Origin: an uncultured Acetatifactor sp. | GTDB taxonomy: Bacteria > Bacillota > Clostridia > Lachnospirales > Lachnospiraceae | DNA length: 21,470 nucleotides | Assembly: GCA_910588225.1 (NCBI GenBank) | Contig: CAJUQT010000033.1 | Location: forward strand, 1 to 21,470 | Direction of reading: 5' to 3' | In this document: one piece after another, positions 6,090-14,160 of the stretch | How positions within the stretch are numbered: position 1 is the first letter of the stretch | Layout: every line of letters starts with the position of its first letter | Program-made: the position numbers and the translations under genes | Notes under the pieces: generated by a model | Told to the model about the DNA's origin: nothing | The model's database searches: none | The model's input: only the letters and a program-made list of their open reading frames with translations

Positions 6090-7775
6090 CTATCTCACAT
6101 ATCCAAAACCCAGGATTGTAAATTCTTTCTCTTCGCATCCCGGCTCCATGGATATCTCCACATGGTATTGTCTGCACTCTCTGCCGCGGAAGCAGATCAG
6201 CGGGTGGCAATGGTTCCAGTTATTTGCATGGGAATCCGCCGTGAGCACCTTCTCCCCGTCCACACGGACTTCCGCCCGGCCGGCGGCCGGATTGGGGGTA
6301 TCCTTGTAGATCAGCACCAGGGCGCTGCAGGTAATGTCCATGGCAAAGGCCTCCTCGCCGCCTTCCTCCCCGGCTCTGTGCATCCAGTTAAAGGGAAACA
6401 GTTTTGTCCAGGTCACATCTCTGTCCATGGGCACAAACTGCAGCTCCTCGTCCCTGTGACAGAAGCTTCCGCAGTCCACCTTTATCCCCTCTTCCTCTTT
6501 TTCCCTGTCGAACAGTTTCACCCTCTCAAAGTCTCCGCCCAGAGGAGGCGTCATCTCCTTCAGCTCCAGAGTATCCTCCCGGGCGGGAAGTCTGTCGACC
6601 GCCCGCATCATATAATCAATACAGTCCGCCATAACCGTATGTCCCAGGCTTGTAGGGTGATAACAGTCTGCAAAAAACTGATTCCTGCTGAGTACTTTTC
6701 CCTGATTCGGACCCAGGTAAAATTGTTCCACCACGGCATTTTTTACACTTACCATGGGCAGATCATAAGCTTTCCCCACGGGGGACAGTCTCTCCTGCAG
6801 ATTCCAGTCGTCGTCAAATACCGCAAACAGCAGGATCACAGCAGGTCTGTTCTCCGCCGACAATATCTTTCTCACCAGAGAGTCATAGCAGGCTCCTCCG
6901 GTCTCGTCATCCGCATCGTTCACCGCAAATTCCACCACCACAATATCCGGCTCCACGCTGCCGTTTCGAAGCACATCCCGCTCATACCGTATCATTCCCA
7001 GCTCGGAAGGCGTTCCTCCCACGCCGGCTTTTATGTAGTGCACATTTTCCTCCGTGCTCTTTCCGGCCAGCTCACAGAACCGCTGAAAAGTCTTAAATGC
7101 ATAGCATCCCGTGTGATTCGGAATCGCTCCTGCTCCCTCGGTAATGGAGCCGCCGATAAAGGCCATGGTCACAGGCTCACCCCGCCTGGCCTTTTCCAAT
7201 GCTTTCTGCAGCCTGGCAGGGTTCCCTGTCTGTATCAGGGATTTCCGCAGCATTTCAGCATATGCCTCTGATTCCAGATTCGCCGTCCCCTCTGCGATTT
7301 CCTCCGGGGCCTCATAGCCATCCTGAAGATAGAGCCTCACCGTCGCCCTGGCCAGATCTCCCTCCACCGGGAATTCAAATCCCATCATTCCCGGCCTGTC
7401 ATCCTTCTCCGACCATTGGAAGTCCGCCAGACACACCCTTTTTTCCGTTCCGTCCACAGGCAGCGGAATTCTGAGCTCTGTTCCGGACTGCCTGGCATCT
7501 TCTGCCGACATCCGAAAGACAAAATCCACTGTGTCGCTCTTTCCCTCTGTCATTTCCACCGAGATTCCCATGCCGTACACCAGTCTGCGGAATCCCTCCG
7601 CCGTCGCCAGCAGCTTCAGCATATTCTCATCTGTAACATTTCCCACGATACGCGCGCTGCCCGCAAGCCTTTCACTGTCCATAAAAAGGAACTGAACGTT
7701 CTTACTCACTGGCGGGAAAAATCTGCTGACAATTTCCTTGTTCCGAACAATATAAAACTGTTGTCTCTCTCTCAT
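6090..7775 (-). CDS. SGNH/GDSL-type carbohydrate esterase, three-domain
   Basis: About 561 residues, no signal peptide. The central domain (about 190-400) shows block I GGSITEG with S210, a block II glycine in AGVGGTPSELG, block III VNDAD with N286, and block V DCYHP with D370 and H373. These are all four SGNH signature residues. Around it are an N-terminal beta-rich domain (1-180) and a C-terminal beta-rich domain (about 415-561), an arrangement found in sugar deacetylases. A role as acetyl-xylo-oligosaccharide esterase is inferred from the neighbours. The start is uncertain: this ATG has only a weak GGAA upstream, and an in-frame GTG at 7793 would add six residues. The gene follows the GH8 gene by about 20 bases and is probably translationally coupled. 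Three of its four esterase neighbours belong to other folds or subfamilies. Confidence 0.82.
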   Translation of the reverse strand: MRERQQFYIVRNKEIVSRFFPPVSKNVQFLFMDSERLAGSARIVGNVTDENMLKLLATAEGFRRLVYGMGISVEMTEGKSDTVDFVFRMSAEDARQSGTELRIPLPVDGTEKRVCLADFQWSEKDDRPGMMGFEFPVEGDLARATVRLYLQDGYEAPEEIAEGTANLESEAYAEMLRKSLIQTGNPARLQKALEKARRGEPVTMAFIGGSITEGAGAIPNHTGCYAFKTFQRFCELAGKSTEENVHYIKAGVGGTPSELGMIRYERDVLRNGSVEPDIVVVEFAVNDADDETGGACYDSLVRKILSAENRPAVILLFAVFDDDWNLQERLSPVGKAYDLPMVSVKNAVVEQFYLGPNQGKVLSRNQFFADCYHPTSLGHTVMADCIDYMMRAVDRLPAREDTLELKEMTPPLGGDFERVKLFDREKEEEGIKVDCGSFCHRDEELQFVPMDRDVTWTKLFPFNWMHRAGEEGGEEAFAMDITCSALVLIYKDTPNPAAGRAEVRVDGEKVLTADSHANNWNHCHPLICFRGRECRQYHVEISMEPGCEEKEFTILGFGYVR

Positions 7776-7796
7776 ATAATTCCGATTCCGCACATT

Positions 7797-8963
7797 TTAA
7801 TAAATTCTATAGTTTCCACTGAGCGCCAGAAGAGCAAACAGGTACAGACAGTTGTCGTAATATCTTCTGCCGCCTTTGCGCAGCGGCTGATTCCAGAACC
7901 ATTCCACCCATCGCCTCGCCACATTCCAGTCGCTTTCAGGGTCTGTGGAATCGTCCTTTTCTACCGTCAGTGCACCCTGTGCGGTCGTCGCAAGCAGCCC
8001 CACCGGATGCAGTACCGTTCTGTCCACCGGCGTGCCGTCCACCTCGAACACACATCTTGCCGCCTCCAGATCTGTCCCCAGGAAACGCATCATCCGAAGG
8101 GGCGCTGCGTAATGCCCCTCGTCCTTCCCGAACCAGGCACAGTCCAGACCGATATTCGCCGCAGTCCTGTAGGCATCGCTGTAGAACTGACCATGCGTAT
8201 GTCCCCAGGGCATTTTTTTATTCATAGGACTTCCGTCAAATTCTCCGTATTCAGGGCTCAATCCTGTCACCGGATGACAGGCCTTTGCCAGGTACTCTCT
8301 GCTGACCTGAGCCGCCTGCTTCCAGAACTCCCTGTCCTCCTCGTCCGCCCAGAGCGCGAACAGTTCATAGTAATGAGGCAGATGATAGGAAGGATCCGTA
8401 AAAGGGCTGCCGGGCACGAACAGAATCTGCTTATTCTCCCGGTTCCACATGGCTGCTCCCGGCCTGCCGTTTTCTCCCTTATGTACACAGGCTTTCAGAA
8501 TATTCCGGGCCTCCCTGGAATATTCGAAAATACCCTCGCCGTCTCCCCATCTGTGAGAAGCGAAGAACAGCGCCATGGCATAATATTCCTCTCCGTCAGG
8601 GGCGGGGCCATGCGCGTTTTTCTCCCCGTTTACCTTACAGCTCCAGGCAAAGTATCCCTCGTTTTCTCCTTCTTCCATGTACATGTACGTTTTAGACCAT
8701 TTCCAGATGCGGTCGAACTCCTCCTTCATGTCCAGCTGAACGCACATCATCATTCCGTAGGACATTCCCTCCGTTCTGGCGTCATGATTCCCGGTGTCCT
8801 CCAGATACCCCATATCCTCTCCCACCGGATGATAAATCCGTTCCTCCTCGCTTCCATAGAAGAATGTATTCACCGCGTCCCGAAGCTTTGCTTCAATTTC
8901 TTCTTTGCTCTTTCCGATTTCCGCAAATAAATTGCGGTACACACCTGTGTCAAACGCTCCCAT
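7797..8963 (-). CDS. rexA: Reducing-end xylose-releasing exo-oligoxylanase, GH8 (EC 3.2.1.156)
   Basis: The 388-residue product matches the usual length of Rex enzymes. The first ATG in frame would lie at 9017, but the ATG at 8963 has a strong GAAAGGAGAAAAG just upstream and is preferred. DARTEGMSYG holds the likely general acid E65, and YSDAYR holds D263, the position of the catalytic base in the Bacillus halodurans enzyme. LHP at 318-320 corresponds to the loop that blocks the aglycone side and makes these enzymes exo-acting at the reducing end. There is no signal peptide. The enzyme removes xylose from the reducing end of xylotriose and longer oligomers and strongly marks this locus as a xylan system. 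It is the first gene of the degradative cluster, divergent from the AraC regulator. Confidence 0.93.
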   Translation of the reverse strand: MGAFDTGVYRNLFAEIGKSKEEIEAKLRDAVNTFFYGSEEERIYHPVGEDMGYLEDTGNHDARTEGMSYGMMMCVQLDMKEEFDRIWKWSKTYMYMEEGENEGYFAWSCKVNGEKNAHGPAPDGEEYYAMALFFASHRWGDGEGIFEYSREARNILKACVHKGENGRPGAAMWNRENKQILFVPGSPFTDPSYHLPHYYELFALWADEEDREFWKQAAQVSREYLAKACHPVTGLSPEYGEFDGSPMNKKMPWGHTHGQFYSDAYRTAANIGLDCAWFGKDEGHYAAPLRMMRFLGTDLEAARCVFEVDGTPVDRTVLHPVGLLATTAQGALTVEKDDSTDPESDWNVARRWVEWFWNQPLRKGGRRYYDNCLYLFALLALSGNYRIY

Positions 8964-9038
8964 TCTTTTCTCCTTTCTATCGCCGTCACTCTTCCGCTCG
9001 CTCTGAACCCTGTTCAAGCAGCGCTTTGAAGCCTTTTA

Positions 9039-9064
9039 TGCTAAATAACTATTACGTTTTAGCA
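9039..9064. promoter_or_regulatory. inverted repeat, candidate operator near the GH8 promoter
   Basis: TGCTAAA (9039-9045) and TTTAGCA (9058-9064) are perfect inverted arms with a 12-bp centre, about 76-101 bases upstream of the GH8 start codon. Placement fits an operator overlapping the promoter. No family is assigned. Confidence 0.4.
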
Positions 9065-9085
9065 CTATTTAAATAAAAAACAGCA

Positions 9086-9119
9086 TTTTCTCATGCCCTG
9101 TTTCCTTTTTCTTATGCCC
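9086..9119. promoter_or_regulatory. direct repeat, candidate AraC-family operator
   Basis: TTTTCTCATGCCC (9086-9098) and TTTTCTTATGCCC (9107-9119) match at 12 of 13 positions and are spaced exactly 21 bp. Two direct half-sites on the same helical face are the typical target of AraC-family dimers. The pair lies between the divergent genes, immediately upstream of the AraC promoter and upstream of the GH8 gene. A related word occurs before the GH43 gene at 2086-2098. Confidence 0.6.
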
Positions 9120-9141
9120 AAAACATTCTCCTGTTTTTGTT

Positions 9142-9171
9142 TGCGCGCTTTTCTATGAATATGATATAATA
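9142..9171 (+). promoter_or_regulatory. candidate promoter of the AraC regulator
   Basis: TTGCGC (9142-9147), an 18-bp spacer, and TATAAT (9166-9171) preceded by TG in the extended -10 position. Transcription from here would give a leader of about 150 nt that contains the palindromic repeat at 9229-9258. Confidence 0.55.
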
Positions 9172-9228
9172 AATACCATAGAAAAACAAGCATATATGAA
9201 AAAAACTTTAAGTTTCTGTATCACAGAT

Positions 9229-9258
9229 GTAACAGTTCAGTGACCTGTCTGAAGTTAC
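9229..9258. repeat. palindromic intergenic repeat, copy 2
   Basis: GTAAC-AG-TTCAG pairs with CTGAA-GTTAC around TGACCTGT, forming two 5-bp stems with an AG bulge. It is related to 2331-2362 but has lost two bases of one arm. It lies in the predicted leader of the AraC mRNA. Confidence 0.6.
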
Positions 9259-9328
9259 TCACAGATTTATTTTTCATACAACCGGCATAAGGGAGCATAT
9301 ACAGACTACAGAAAGGCAGGGTACTAAT

Positions 9329-10279
9329 ATGAATCCCAGAAAATTATTTGCTCTGACCGAAGATCAGAAAAAGGCTTATCAGATACAGCCGGACGAATTT
9401 CCCGGCTTCACCCAAAATGATACAGCGGAAGAATATGAGCTCACTCCCTATGTGGACAAAACCACTCTCCGATTCTGGTACAATACCCAGAACGGCAGTT
9501 TTACCACCCACTGGCACGACGCGCAGGAAATCATCATCCCTCTGGAGGAAGAATTTCTCGTGACTGTTCAGAATGTTTCCTATCGTCTGCAGCCCGGCGA
9601 CATTCTGCTGATTCCTCCGGGAGAGCTGCATTCCATCGAAGCGCCCTCCGCCGGTTCCAGATTCATCTTCCTTCTGGAGCTGACTCTCTTCAGCCAGTTC
9701 GGAGATTTTCTCCGCACCCGCGCGCTTTTGTCCAGGCCGGTACTGATTACCGCGGACACCTGTCCGGAAATATACGAGACGGAAATCTCTCTGATCATGC
9801 AGACAGCAGCTCATTACTGGGGGGCCAGTCCTTCAAAACTGCTCCTGATCTATGCCTGTCTGATGAATTTTTACGCTCATTATACAGATTATCGCACCGG
9901 ACAGAGCCCCGCTCCCGGCCAGGCACCGGTCCGCCCCAGAACCGGTACGCCTTCAGAAAAAATAATCCGTCTGCTGGAATATCTGCAGCACCATTACGCG
10001 GAAAGTATTACCCTGGAAGAAGCCGCCCGACAGACGCTTCTGTCCAAATTCTACTTTACCAGAATCTTCAAACAGCAGACCGGTCAGACTTTCTATGACT
10101 ATTTAAGCTTTCTGCGGATTCAGGCGGCCGAGGTTCTCCTGAAGGATACCTCTATCCCTGTCTCGGAGGTGGCGGCCGCCTGCGGATATGCAAATGTCTC
10201 TACCTTCAACAGAACTTTCCGCAGATATCGGGAATGTTCCCCCTCCAGATACCGCAGTCTCTACGGACACGGTACCTGA
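9329..10279 (+). CDS. AraC-family transcriptional regulator with N-terminal cupin domain
   Basis: 316 residues. The N-terminal cupin (about 46-115) shows HWHDAQEIIIP and PGELHSI, the usual small-sugar sensing fold of this group. The C-terminal two-helix-turn-helix domain (about 209-313) shows ITLEEAARQTLLSKFYFTRI and the conserved IPVSEVAAACGYANVSTFNR region. It is the only plus-strand gene, divergent from the GH8 gene, so it likely controls the hydrolase cluster. The best operator candidate is the 21-bp-period direct repeat at 9086-9119. The ligand is unknown; xylose or a xylo-oligosaccharide would fit. Its stop codon is only 15 bases from the convergent permease stop codon, with no hairpin in the gap. 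Confidence 0.9.
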   Translation: MNPRKLFALTEDQKKAYQIQPDEFPGFTQNDTAEEYELTPYVDKTTLRFWYNTQNGSFTTHWHDAQEIIIPLEEEFLVTVQNVSYRLQPGDILLIPPGELHSIEAPSAGSRFIFLLELTLFSQFGDFLRTRALLSRPVLITADTCPEIYETEISLIMQTAAHYWGASPSKLLLIYACLMNFYAHYTDYRTGQSPAPGQAPVRPRTGTPSEKIIRLLEYLQHHYAESITLEEAARQTLLSKFYFTRIFKQQTGQTFYDYLSFLRIQAAEVLLKDTSIPVSEVAAACGYANVSTFNRTFRRYRECSPSRYRSLYGHGT

Positions 10280-10294
10280 ACCATAACGCTGCAC

Positions 10295-11212
10295 TTACTC
10301 CTTGGTAGCCCCCAATGTCACACCCTTCACGAAATATTTCTGCAGGAAGGGATACACGATCAGTATAGGCACAGAGGCCACAATGGTCACCGCCGCCCGA
10401 ATGGATGTGGGTGTAACCGTATTGGCCATCTGTTGTCCTTCTCCATAGATACTGGACAAATCCCTTCCGGACTGCATGGCCGAAGAAAGCAGCTTCATCA
10501 TCTCATACTGCAGCGTGGTGAGGTGATCGGCTCCCGAAGCGTACAAAAAGGTATCAAACCACTGGTTCCATGCACCCACGGCACACCAGAGCGCTACCGT
10601 GGCCAGAACGGGCTTGCAGCAGGGCAGCACAATCTGCCAGTAGCATCGGAAATGTCCGGCGCCGTCCACCATGGCCGCCTCCGTGAGGCTCTCCGGCAGA
10701 GACTGTATAAAGGACTTAATCACAATAATGTTGTATACACTCACCAGTCCCGGTATTACATAGACTGCAAATTTATTCAGCATCCCCAGGTTCTTGATCA
10801 GAAAGTAATTGGGAATCAGGCCGGCGGAAATGTACATGGTCACCAGGAAGTAGACGGTAATCGCCTTTCTGCCAACCAGCTCCTTCCGGGACAGCACATA
10901 GGCAATCAGGGATCCCACCAGTACCCCCAGTATGGTGGACAGCGCGGTACGAAGCACGGAGTTCACCGCTGCGGTTCCCATCAGCTTGTTTTTAAAGACA
11001 GACTTGTAACTGTATGTGGAAAACACTCTGGGCCAGAATGTAATGCCGCCCCGCAGAGTATCCTGGGCATCATTAAAGGATACTGCTATGGTATTCCAGA
11101 AGGGATACAGCATGATAACAATTACAAACACCATGATAATGCCGTTGATTACATGGAAAAAGATATCGCCGAGCCTGAACCTTCCAATTCTTATACTCCA
11201 AAAATTTCTCAT
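10295..11212 (-). CDS. Carbohydrate ABC transporter permease, MalG/YtcP type (CUT1)
   Basis: A 305-residue inner-membrane permease with about six hydrophobic segments and the cytoplasmic EAA loop EAAMVDGAGHFRCYWQIVLP (178-197) that contacts the ATPase. N-terminal VIVIMLYPFWNTIAVSFND is typical of the YtcP group, which works with an LplB-like partner and an LplA-like binding protein. It probably imports decorated xylo-oligosaccharides. The start ATG has GGAGGG upstream and the gene follows the partner permease by 13 bases. No ATPase gene is present; CUT1 systems of this kind often use a shared MsmX-type ATPase encoded elsewhere. Confidence 0.92.
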   Translation of the reverse strand: MRNFWSIRIGRFRLGDIFFHVINGIIMVFVIVIMLYPFWNTIAVSFNDAQDTLRGGITFWPRVFSTYSYKSVFKNKLMGTAAVNSVLRTALSTILGVLVGSLIAYVLSRKELVGRKAITVYFLVTMYISAGLIPNYFLIKNLGMLNKFAVYVIPGLVSVYNIIVIKSFIQSLPESLTEAAMVDGAGHFRCYWQIVLPCCKPVLATVALWCAVGAWNQWFDTFLYASGADHLTTLQYEMMKLLSSAMQSGRDLSSIYGEGQQMANTVTPTSIRAAVTIVASVPILIVYPFLQKYFVKGVTLGATKE

Positions 11213-11225
11213 CTGCTCTCCCTCC

Positions 11226-12146
11226 TCACATCAGACTGTTTTCGCCCAGCTTATTGGCAATGGCATTGGTTCCAAACACCAGGCCTAAGGAAATGACGGA
11301 TTTAAAGATACCTGCCGCCGTGGCCAGGGAATAGTTGCCGATACTCATACCATATTTCAGAACGAAAATGTCAATGGTCTGGGACACATCCTGCAGCAGA
11401 CCGTTGCCCAGAATATAGGGAACTTCGAAGCTGGCATTCAACACCCAGCCCAGATTCATAATCAGCAGCACTACAATGGTGGACTTGATTCCCGGCAGCG
11501 TCACATGCCACATCTTCTGGAAACGGCCGGCGCCGTCCAGCTCCGCCGCCTCATAGAGGGCCTGATCGATACCGGAGATGGCCGCTATATAAATGATAGA
11601 ATTCCATCCTGTCTCCTTCCATACACTGGAGAAAGTGGTCACCCACCAGAAATACTTCTGGTCACCCAGCCACAGAACCGGCTTATCAATGAAACCCAGA
11701 GCCATCAGTGCATTGTTCAGCATACCGTCACTGGTGGACAGCGCGTTGGACACCAGTGAACAGACGATAATCCAGCTCAGGAAATGCGGCAGATATGACA
11801 CAGTCTGCGTAATACGCTTCATTCCCAGAGACTTAATCTCATTGAGCAGAAGTGCGAACACAATGGCAAAGACAAAACTGAATATCAGATTCATCAGAGA
11901 CATGGCCAGTGTATTGCGCACACTCCACCAGAATTCCACATCTTTAAAGAGGAACATAAACTGGTCAAATCCCACGAAAGGAGACTTGAAATATCCTTTT
12001 GCAGGCTTATAATTCTGAAATGCCATAATCCATCCGCTCAGCGGATAATAAGAAAAAATAAAAGTATAAATCATGCAGGGCACAATCATGATATACAGCA
12101 TTTTCTGCCCTGCGGCTTTTTTCAATGTTTTCTGAAATTTGCTCAT
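11226..12146 (-). CDS. Carbohydrate ABC transporter permease, MalF/LplB type (CUT1)
   Basis: A 306-residue permease with six predicted membrane segments and the EAA loop EAAELDGAGRFQKMWHVTLP (199-218). The N-terminal segment LYIMIVPCMIYTFIFSYYPL and FQNYKPAKG are characteristic of the LplB/YteP group. It pairs with the MalG-type permease 13 bases downstream. The start ATG has AGAGAGG seven bases upstream. A strong hairpin lies between it and the binding-protein gene, which would lower permease expression relative to the binding protein. Confidence 0.92.
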   Translation of the reverse strand: MSKFQKTLKKAAGQKMLYIMIVPCMIYTFIFSYYPLSGWIMAFQNYKPAKGYFKSPFVGFDQFMFLFKDVEFWWSVRNTLAMSLMNLIFSFVFAIVFALLLNEIKSLGMKRITQTVSYLPHFLSWIIVCSLVSNALSTSDGMLNNALMALGFIDKPVLWLGDQKYFWWVTTFSSVWKETGWNSIIYIAAISGIDQALYEAAELDGAGRFQKMWHVTLPGIKSTIVVLLIMNLGWVLNASFEVPYILGNGLLQDVSQTIDIFVLKYGMSIGNYSLATAAGIFKSVISLGLVFGTNAIANKLGENSLM

Positions 12147-12173
12147 CCCGCGACCTCTCTTCCCAAAACCGGC

Positions 12174-12200
12174 AATGGGAGGGACTCACGCCCTCCCATT
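12174..12200 (-). other. intercistronic hairpin after the binding-protein gene
   Basis: AATGGGAGGG (12174-12183) and CCCTCCCATT (12191-12200) form a perfect 10-bp stem with a 7-nt loop. It is not followed by a T run on the minus strand, so it is more likely an mRNA-stabilising or partial-attenuation hairpin that gives more binding protein than permease. Confidence 0.7.
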
Positions 12201-12209
12201 ATCCTGAAC

Positions 12210-13991
12210 TTATCTTCCCATCTTCTCCGCAATCTGTCTGTCCACTTCCGTCTGATAAGCTTCCAGATCGATGGCATTGAACTCCTTCAGGAAATCCGCC
12301 CACAGGGATTCGTATTCCGCCTCATCCTTTGCCAGAATCAGTCTGGGATAACATTTCATGGTCACATCCGTAATCTTCGTGCTGGCAACCGCCGCAGGAC
12401 TTCCGTCCTCCAGATTCATGGCCCACACAGGATAATACTGAGGACGTATAATGGGATCCGAGAATAATTCCGCAGGATATTTGATTCCATACGCCTCCAG
12501 GAACTGTCTGTCATAATCGGACTGAGATGCCAGATATTCATCCGGTGACTCACCTGCTCCGCAGGGCATATTGTCCGCCTTATAGATCCCCTGCCACTTC
12601 GGGCAGTAATTCCACAGGGTATGTCCGGTTTCGTCACGATTTCTGGCGGTGTCATATACGATGGCACGTCTCTCGGCCGTCAGGACCTTTCCGCCGTCTT
12701 CTGTATAGTTCCAGTCAACACCTTCCTCTCCCCACTGGAGATAATCCTGTACTTCTCTCTGGCATATCCAGTCAAAGAATCTCAGCAGACGCTCCGGATT
12801 CTCACAGTTGATGGTAATGCCCACACCGTTGGTGGCAGTGGGAATTCCGTTGCTCTTATCCAGATAACCGTCTTTCACGCCGGGATTGGTAATCGGCAGA
12901 CATACATAAGTACGCTCATATTTGCCGTCCGCCTTCAGCAGATTCTGTGCGCTTCCGAAGTTCCAGTTCTGGTCATAGAAGCCCAGTACAGAGCCCGTTG
13001 TAATCTTGGAGATATATTCATCATAGCTCTGGGTCAGCGTCTCAGGCACAATGACACCCTTCAGATATTCTTCGTTCAGTTTCTTGTAAAAGTCGTGAGC
13101 AGTATCGCTGATCTGATAGAAAGAGGTCTCAAAGGTCTGCTGATCTACAAAAATTGCCCCCTCGTTACCTGCCCCCAGCAGGTTCTGTGCAGGATTCAGC
13201 AGGGCCCAGTTACGCCATCCATCTCCCAGAATCTCAAAGCCGCTGGTCTTCACACCGTCAATGTCGGGATGCTTCTCCATATAATCTTCAATGACCTGGA
13301 AATACTCATCCAGCGTGTGAATCTCCGGATATCCTGCCTCCTCCAGCACGGCCTTCTGAATGTAGAAGCCAATAGCGCACTCAAAGGGAGGTGCCACCTC
13401 CGTCACATCGTTCAGGAATGTTCCGTAAATTTCCATATTATACACATGTCCGTCCGCCTGGGTCAGATATTTCAGCACATCTCCGTACATGGCGTTCAGG
13501 TTTGGATATTTCGGAATCTCCTCTTCCAGCGGAATAAACGCGCCTGCGTCCATCAGCTTGGTAGCCGCATCACCGGCAAAAATCACATCCGGATAATCGC
13601 CGCCCGCAATCATGGTACCCAGCTTCTGGTCCAGATCGCCAACCAGGAACTCGAATTTAAGAGTGACACCCGTAAGCTCTGTAATCTTCTGAATCACAGG
13701 ATTGTCATCCGCAGGTGCCTGACCGGGGTCACGGACAAAGAACGTATAGGTGATGGGATCATCAGCGTCCTCCATGGGAACCAGGCCGGTCTGCCCTCCC
13801 TGACTGTCCTCCGCTCCGCTCTCACTGCCGGATTCCGCCGGACTTTCCGGTGTCTGCGACTGCCCGCCGGAAGACTCCTGCGCGGAACTGTCCTGACCGG
13901 ATTGTTCTGTCCCGTTGTCGGAACCGCATGCCGCAAGAGTCAGAATCATACTGGAAGCCAGCAGCATTGCACACAACTTTTTCATTTTCAT
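12210..13991 (-). CDS. Extracellular sugar-binding lipoprotein, LplA-like
   Basis: 593 residues from the chosen ATG, which has AGGAAGG seven bases upstream; an ATG at 14021 would add ten residues but lacks such a site. The N-terminus is a lipoprotein signal: MKMKKLCAMLLASSMILTLA followed by AC with the lipidated Cys22. A Ser/Gly/Gln/Glu-rich linker (about 25-65) follows, then the solute-binding fold. Length is typical of LplA-type proteins, which are longer than MalE-type binding proteins. It is the first gene of the importer operon, anchored outside the membrane to capture oligosaccharides. It lies downstream of the response-regulator gene and has its own candidate promoter. Ligand is inferred from the neighbouring xylan enzymes. 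Confidence 0.9.
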   Translation of the reverse strand: MKMKKLCAMLLASSMILTLAACGSDNGTEQSGQDSSAQESSGGQSQTPESPAESGSESGAEDSQGGQTGLVPMEDADDPITYTFFVRDPGQAPADDNPVIQKITELTGVTLKFEFLVGDLDQKLGTMIAGGDYPDVIFAGDAATKLMDAGAFIPLEEEIPKYPNLNAMYGDVLKYLTQADGHVYNMEIYGTFLNDVTEVAPPFECAIGFYIQKAVLEEAGYPEIHTLDEYFQVIEDYMEKHPDIDGVKTSGFEILGDGWRNWALLNPAQNLLGAGNEGAIFVDQQTFETSFYQISDTAHDFYKKLNEEYLKGVIVPETLTQSYDEYISKITTGSVLGFYDQNWNFGSAQNLLKADGKYERTYVCLPITNPGVKDGYLDKSNGIPTATNGVGITINCENPERLLRFFDWICQREVQDYLQWGEEGVDWNYTEDGGKVLTAERRAIVYDTARNRDETGHTLWNYCPKWQGIYKADNMPCGAGESPDEYLASQSDYDRQFLEAYGIKYPAELFSDPIIRPQYYPVWAMNLEDGSPAAVASTKITDVTMKCYPRLILAKDEAEYESLWADFLKEFNAIDLEAYQTEVDRQIAEKMGR

Positions 13992-14010
13992 AAAATTACC
14001 TTCCTCTCCA

Positions 14011-14037
14011 GGATTTGACACATAAAAACGTCAATCC
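14011..14037 (-). other. leader hairpin of the importer mRNA
   Basis: GGATTTGAC (14011-14019) pairs with GTCAATCC (14030-14037) around a 10-nt loop, with one bulged base. In the predicted transcript it sits directly upstream of the AGGAAGG ribosome site and could protect the 5' end or modulate translation. Confidence 0.45.
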
Positions 14038-14054
14038 TTACTTTTTATATCCTT

Positions 14055-14083
14055 ATTGTACAAAAAGGAAGGTACTCTTTCAT
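14055..14083 (-). promoter_or_regulatory. candidate promoter of the importer operon
   Basis: On the minus strand ATGAAA (14083 to 14078), a 17-bp spacer and TACAAT (14060 to 14055). The start site would be near 14047, about 55 bases before the coding start. The weak -35 suggests activator dependence. Confidence 0.45.
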
Positions 14084-14129
14084 TCCCAAAACTATCCCGG
14101 ATATTCCATTTTTTACACCTGTGACTGCG

Positions 14130-14160
14130 CAGATATTGCTCTTTCGACAGATATTGCTCT
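14130..14160. promoter_or_regulatory. 13-bp direct repeat, candidate response-regulator operator
   Basis: CAGATATTGCTCT occurs at 14130-14142 and 14148-14160, identical, with an 18-bp period. It lies about 47-77 bases upstream of the -35 of the importer promoter, and the second copy overlaps the response-regulator stop codon. AraC-type output domains bind direct repeats, so the adjacent YesN-like regulator is the natural candidate. Confidence 0.5.

Larger units (their letters stand above)
8964..9328. other. divergent regulatory region between GH8 and AraC genes
   Basis: These 365 bases separate two divergent genes. They contain an inverted repeat (9039-9064), an AraC-type direct repeat (9086-9119), a good plus-strand promoter (9142-9171) and a palindromic repeat (9229-9258) in the AraC leader. 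A clear minus-strand promoter for the GH8 gene could not be picked out. AT-rich sequence between 9045 and 9085 is its likely location. Confidence 0.6.

Noticed and set aside
6162..7271. Plus-strand open frame of 369 codons opposite the SGNH gene
   Set aside because: Antisense shadow; the SGNH motifs on the minus strand are complete.
7416..8930. Plus-strand open frame of 504 codons opposite the GH8 and SGNH genes
   Set aside because: It is the antisense shadow of two well-supported enzymes; its composition is His/Pro/Ser-rich and it shows no domain or ribosome site.
12621..14018. Plus-strand open frame of 465 codons opposite the binding-protein gene
   Set aside because: Antisense of a clear lipoprotein with signal peptide and good ribosome site; no motifs in the shadow frame.
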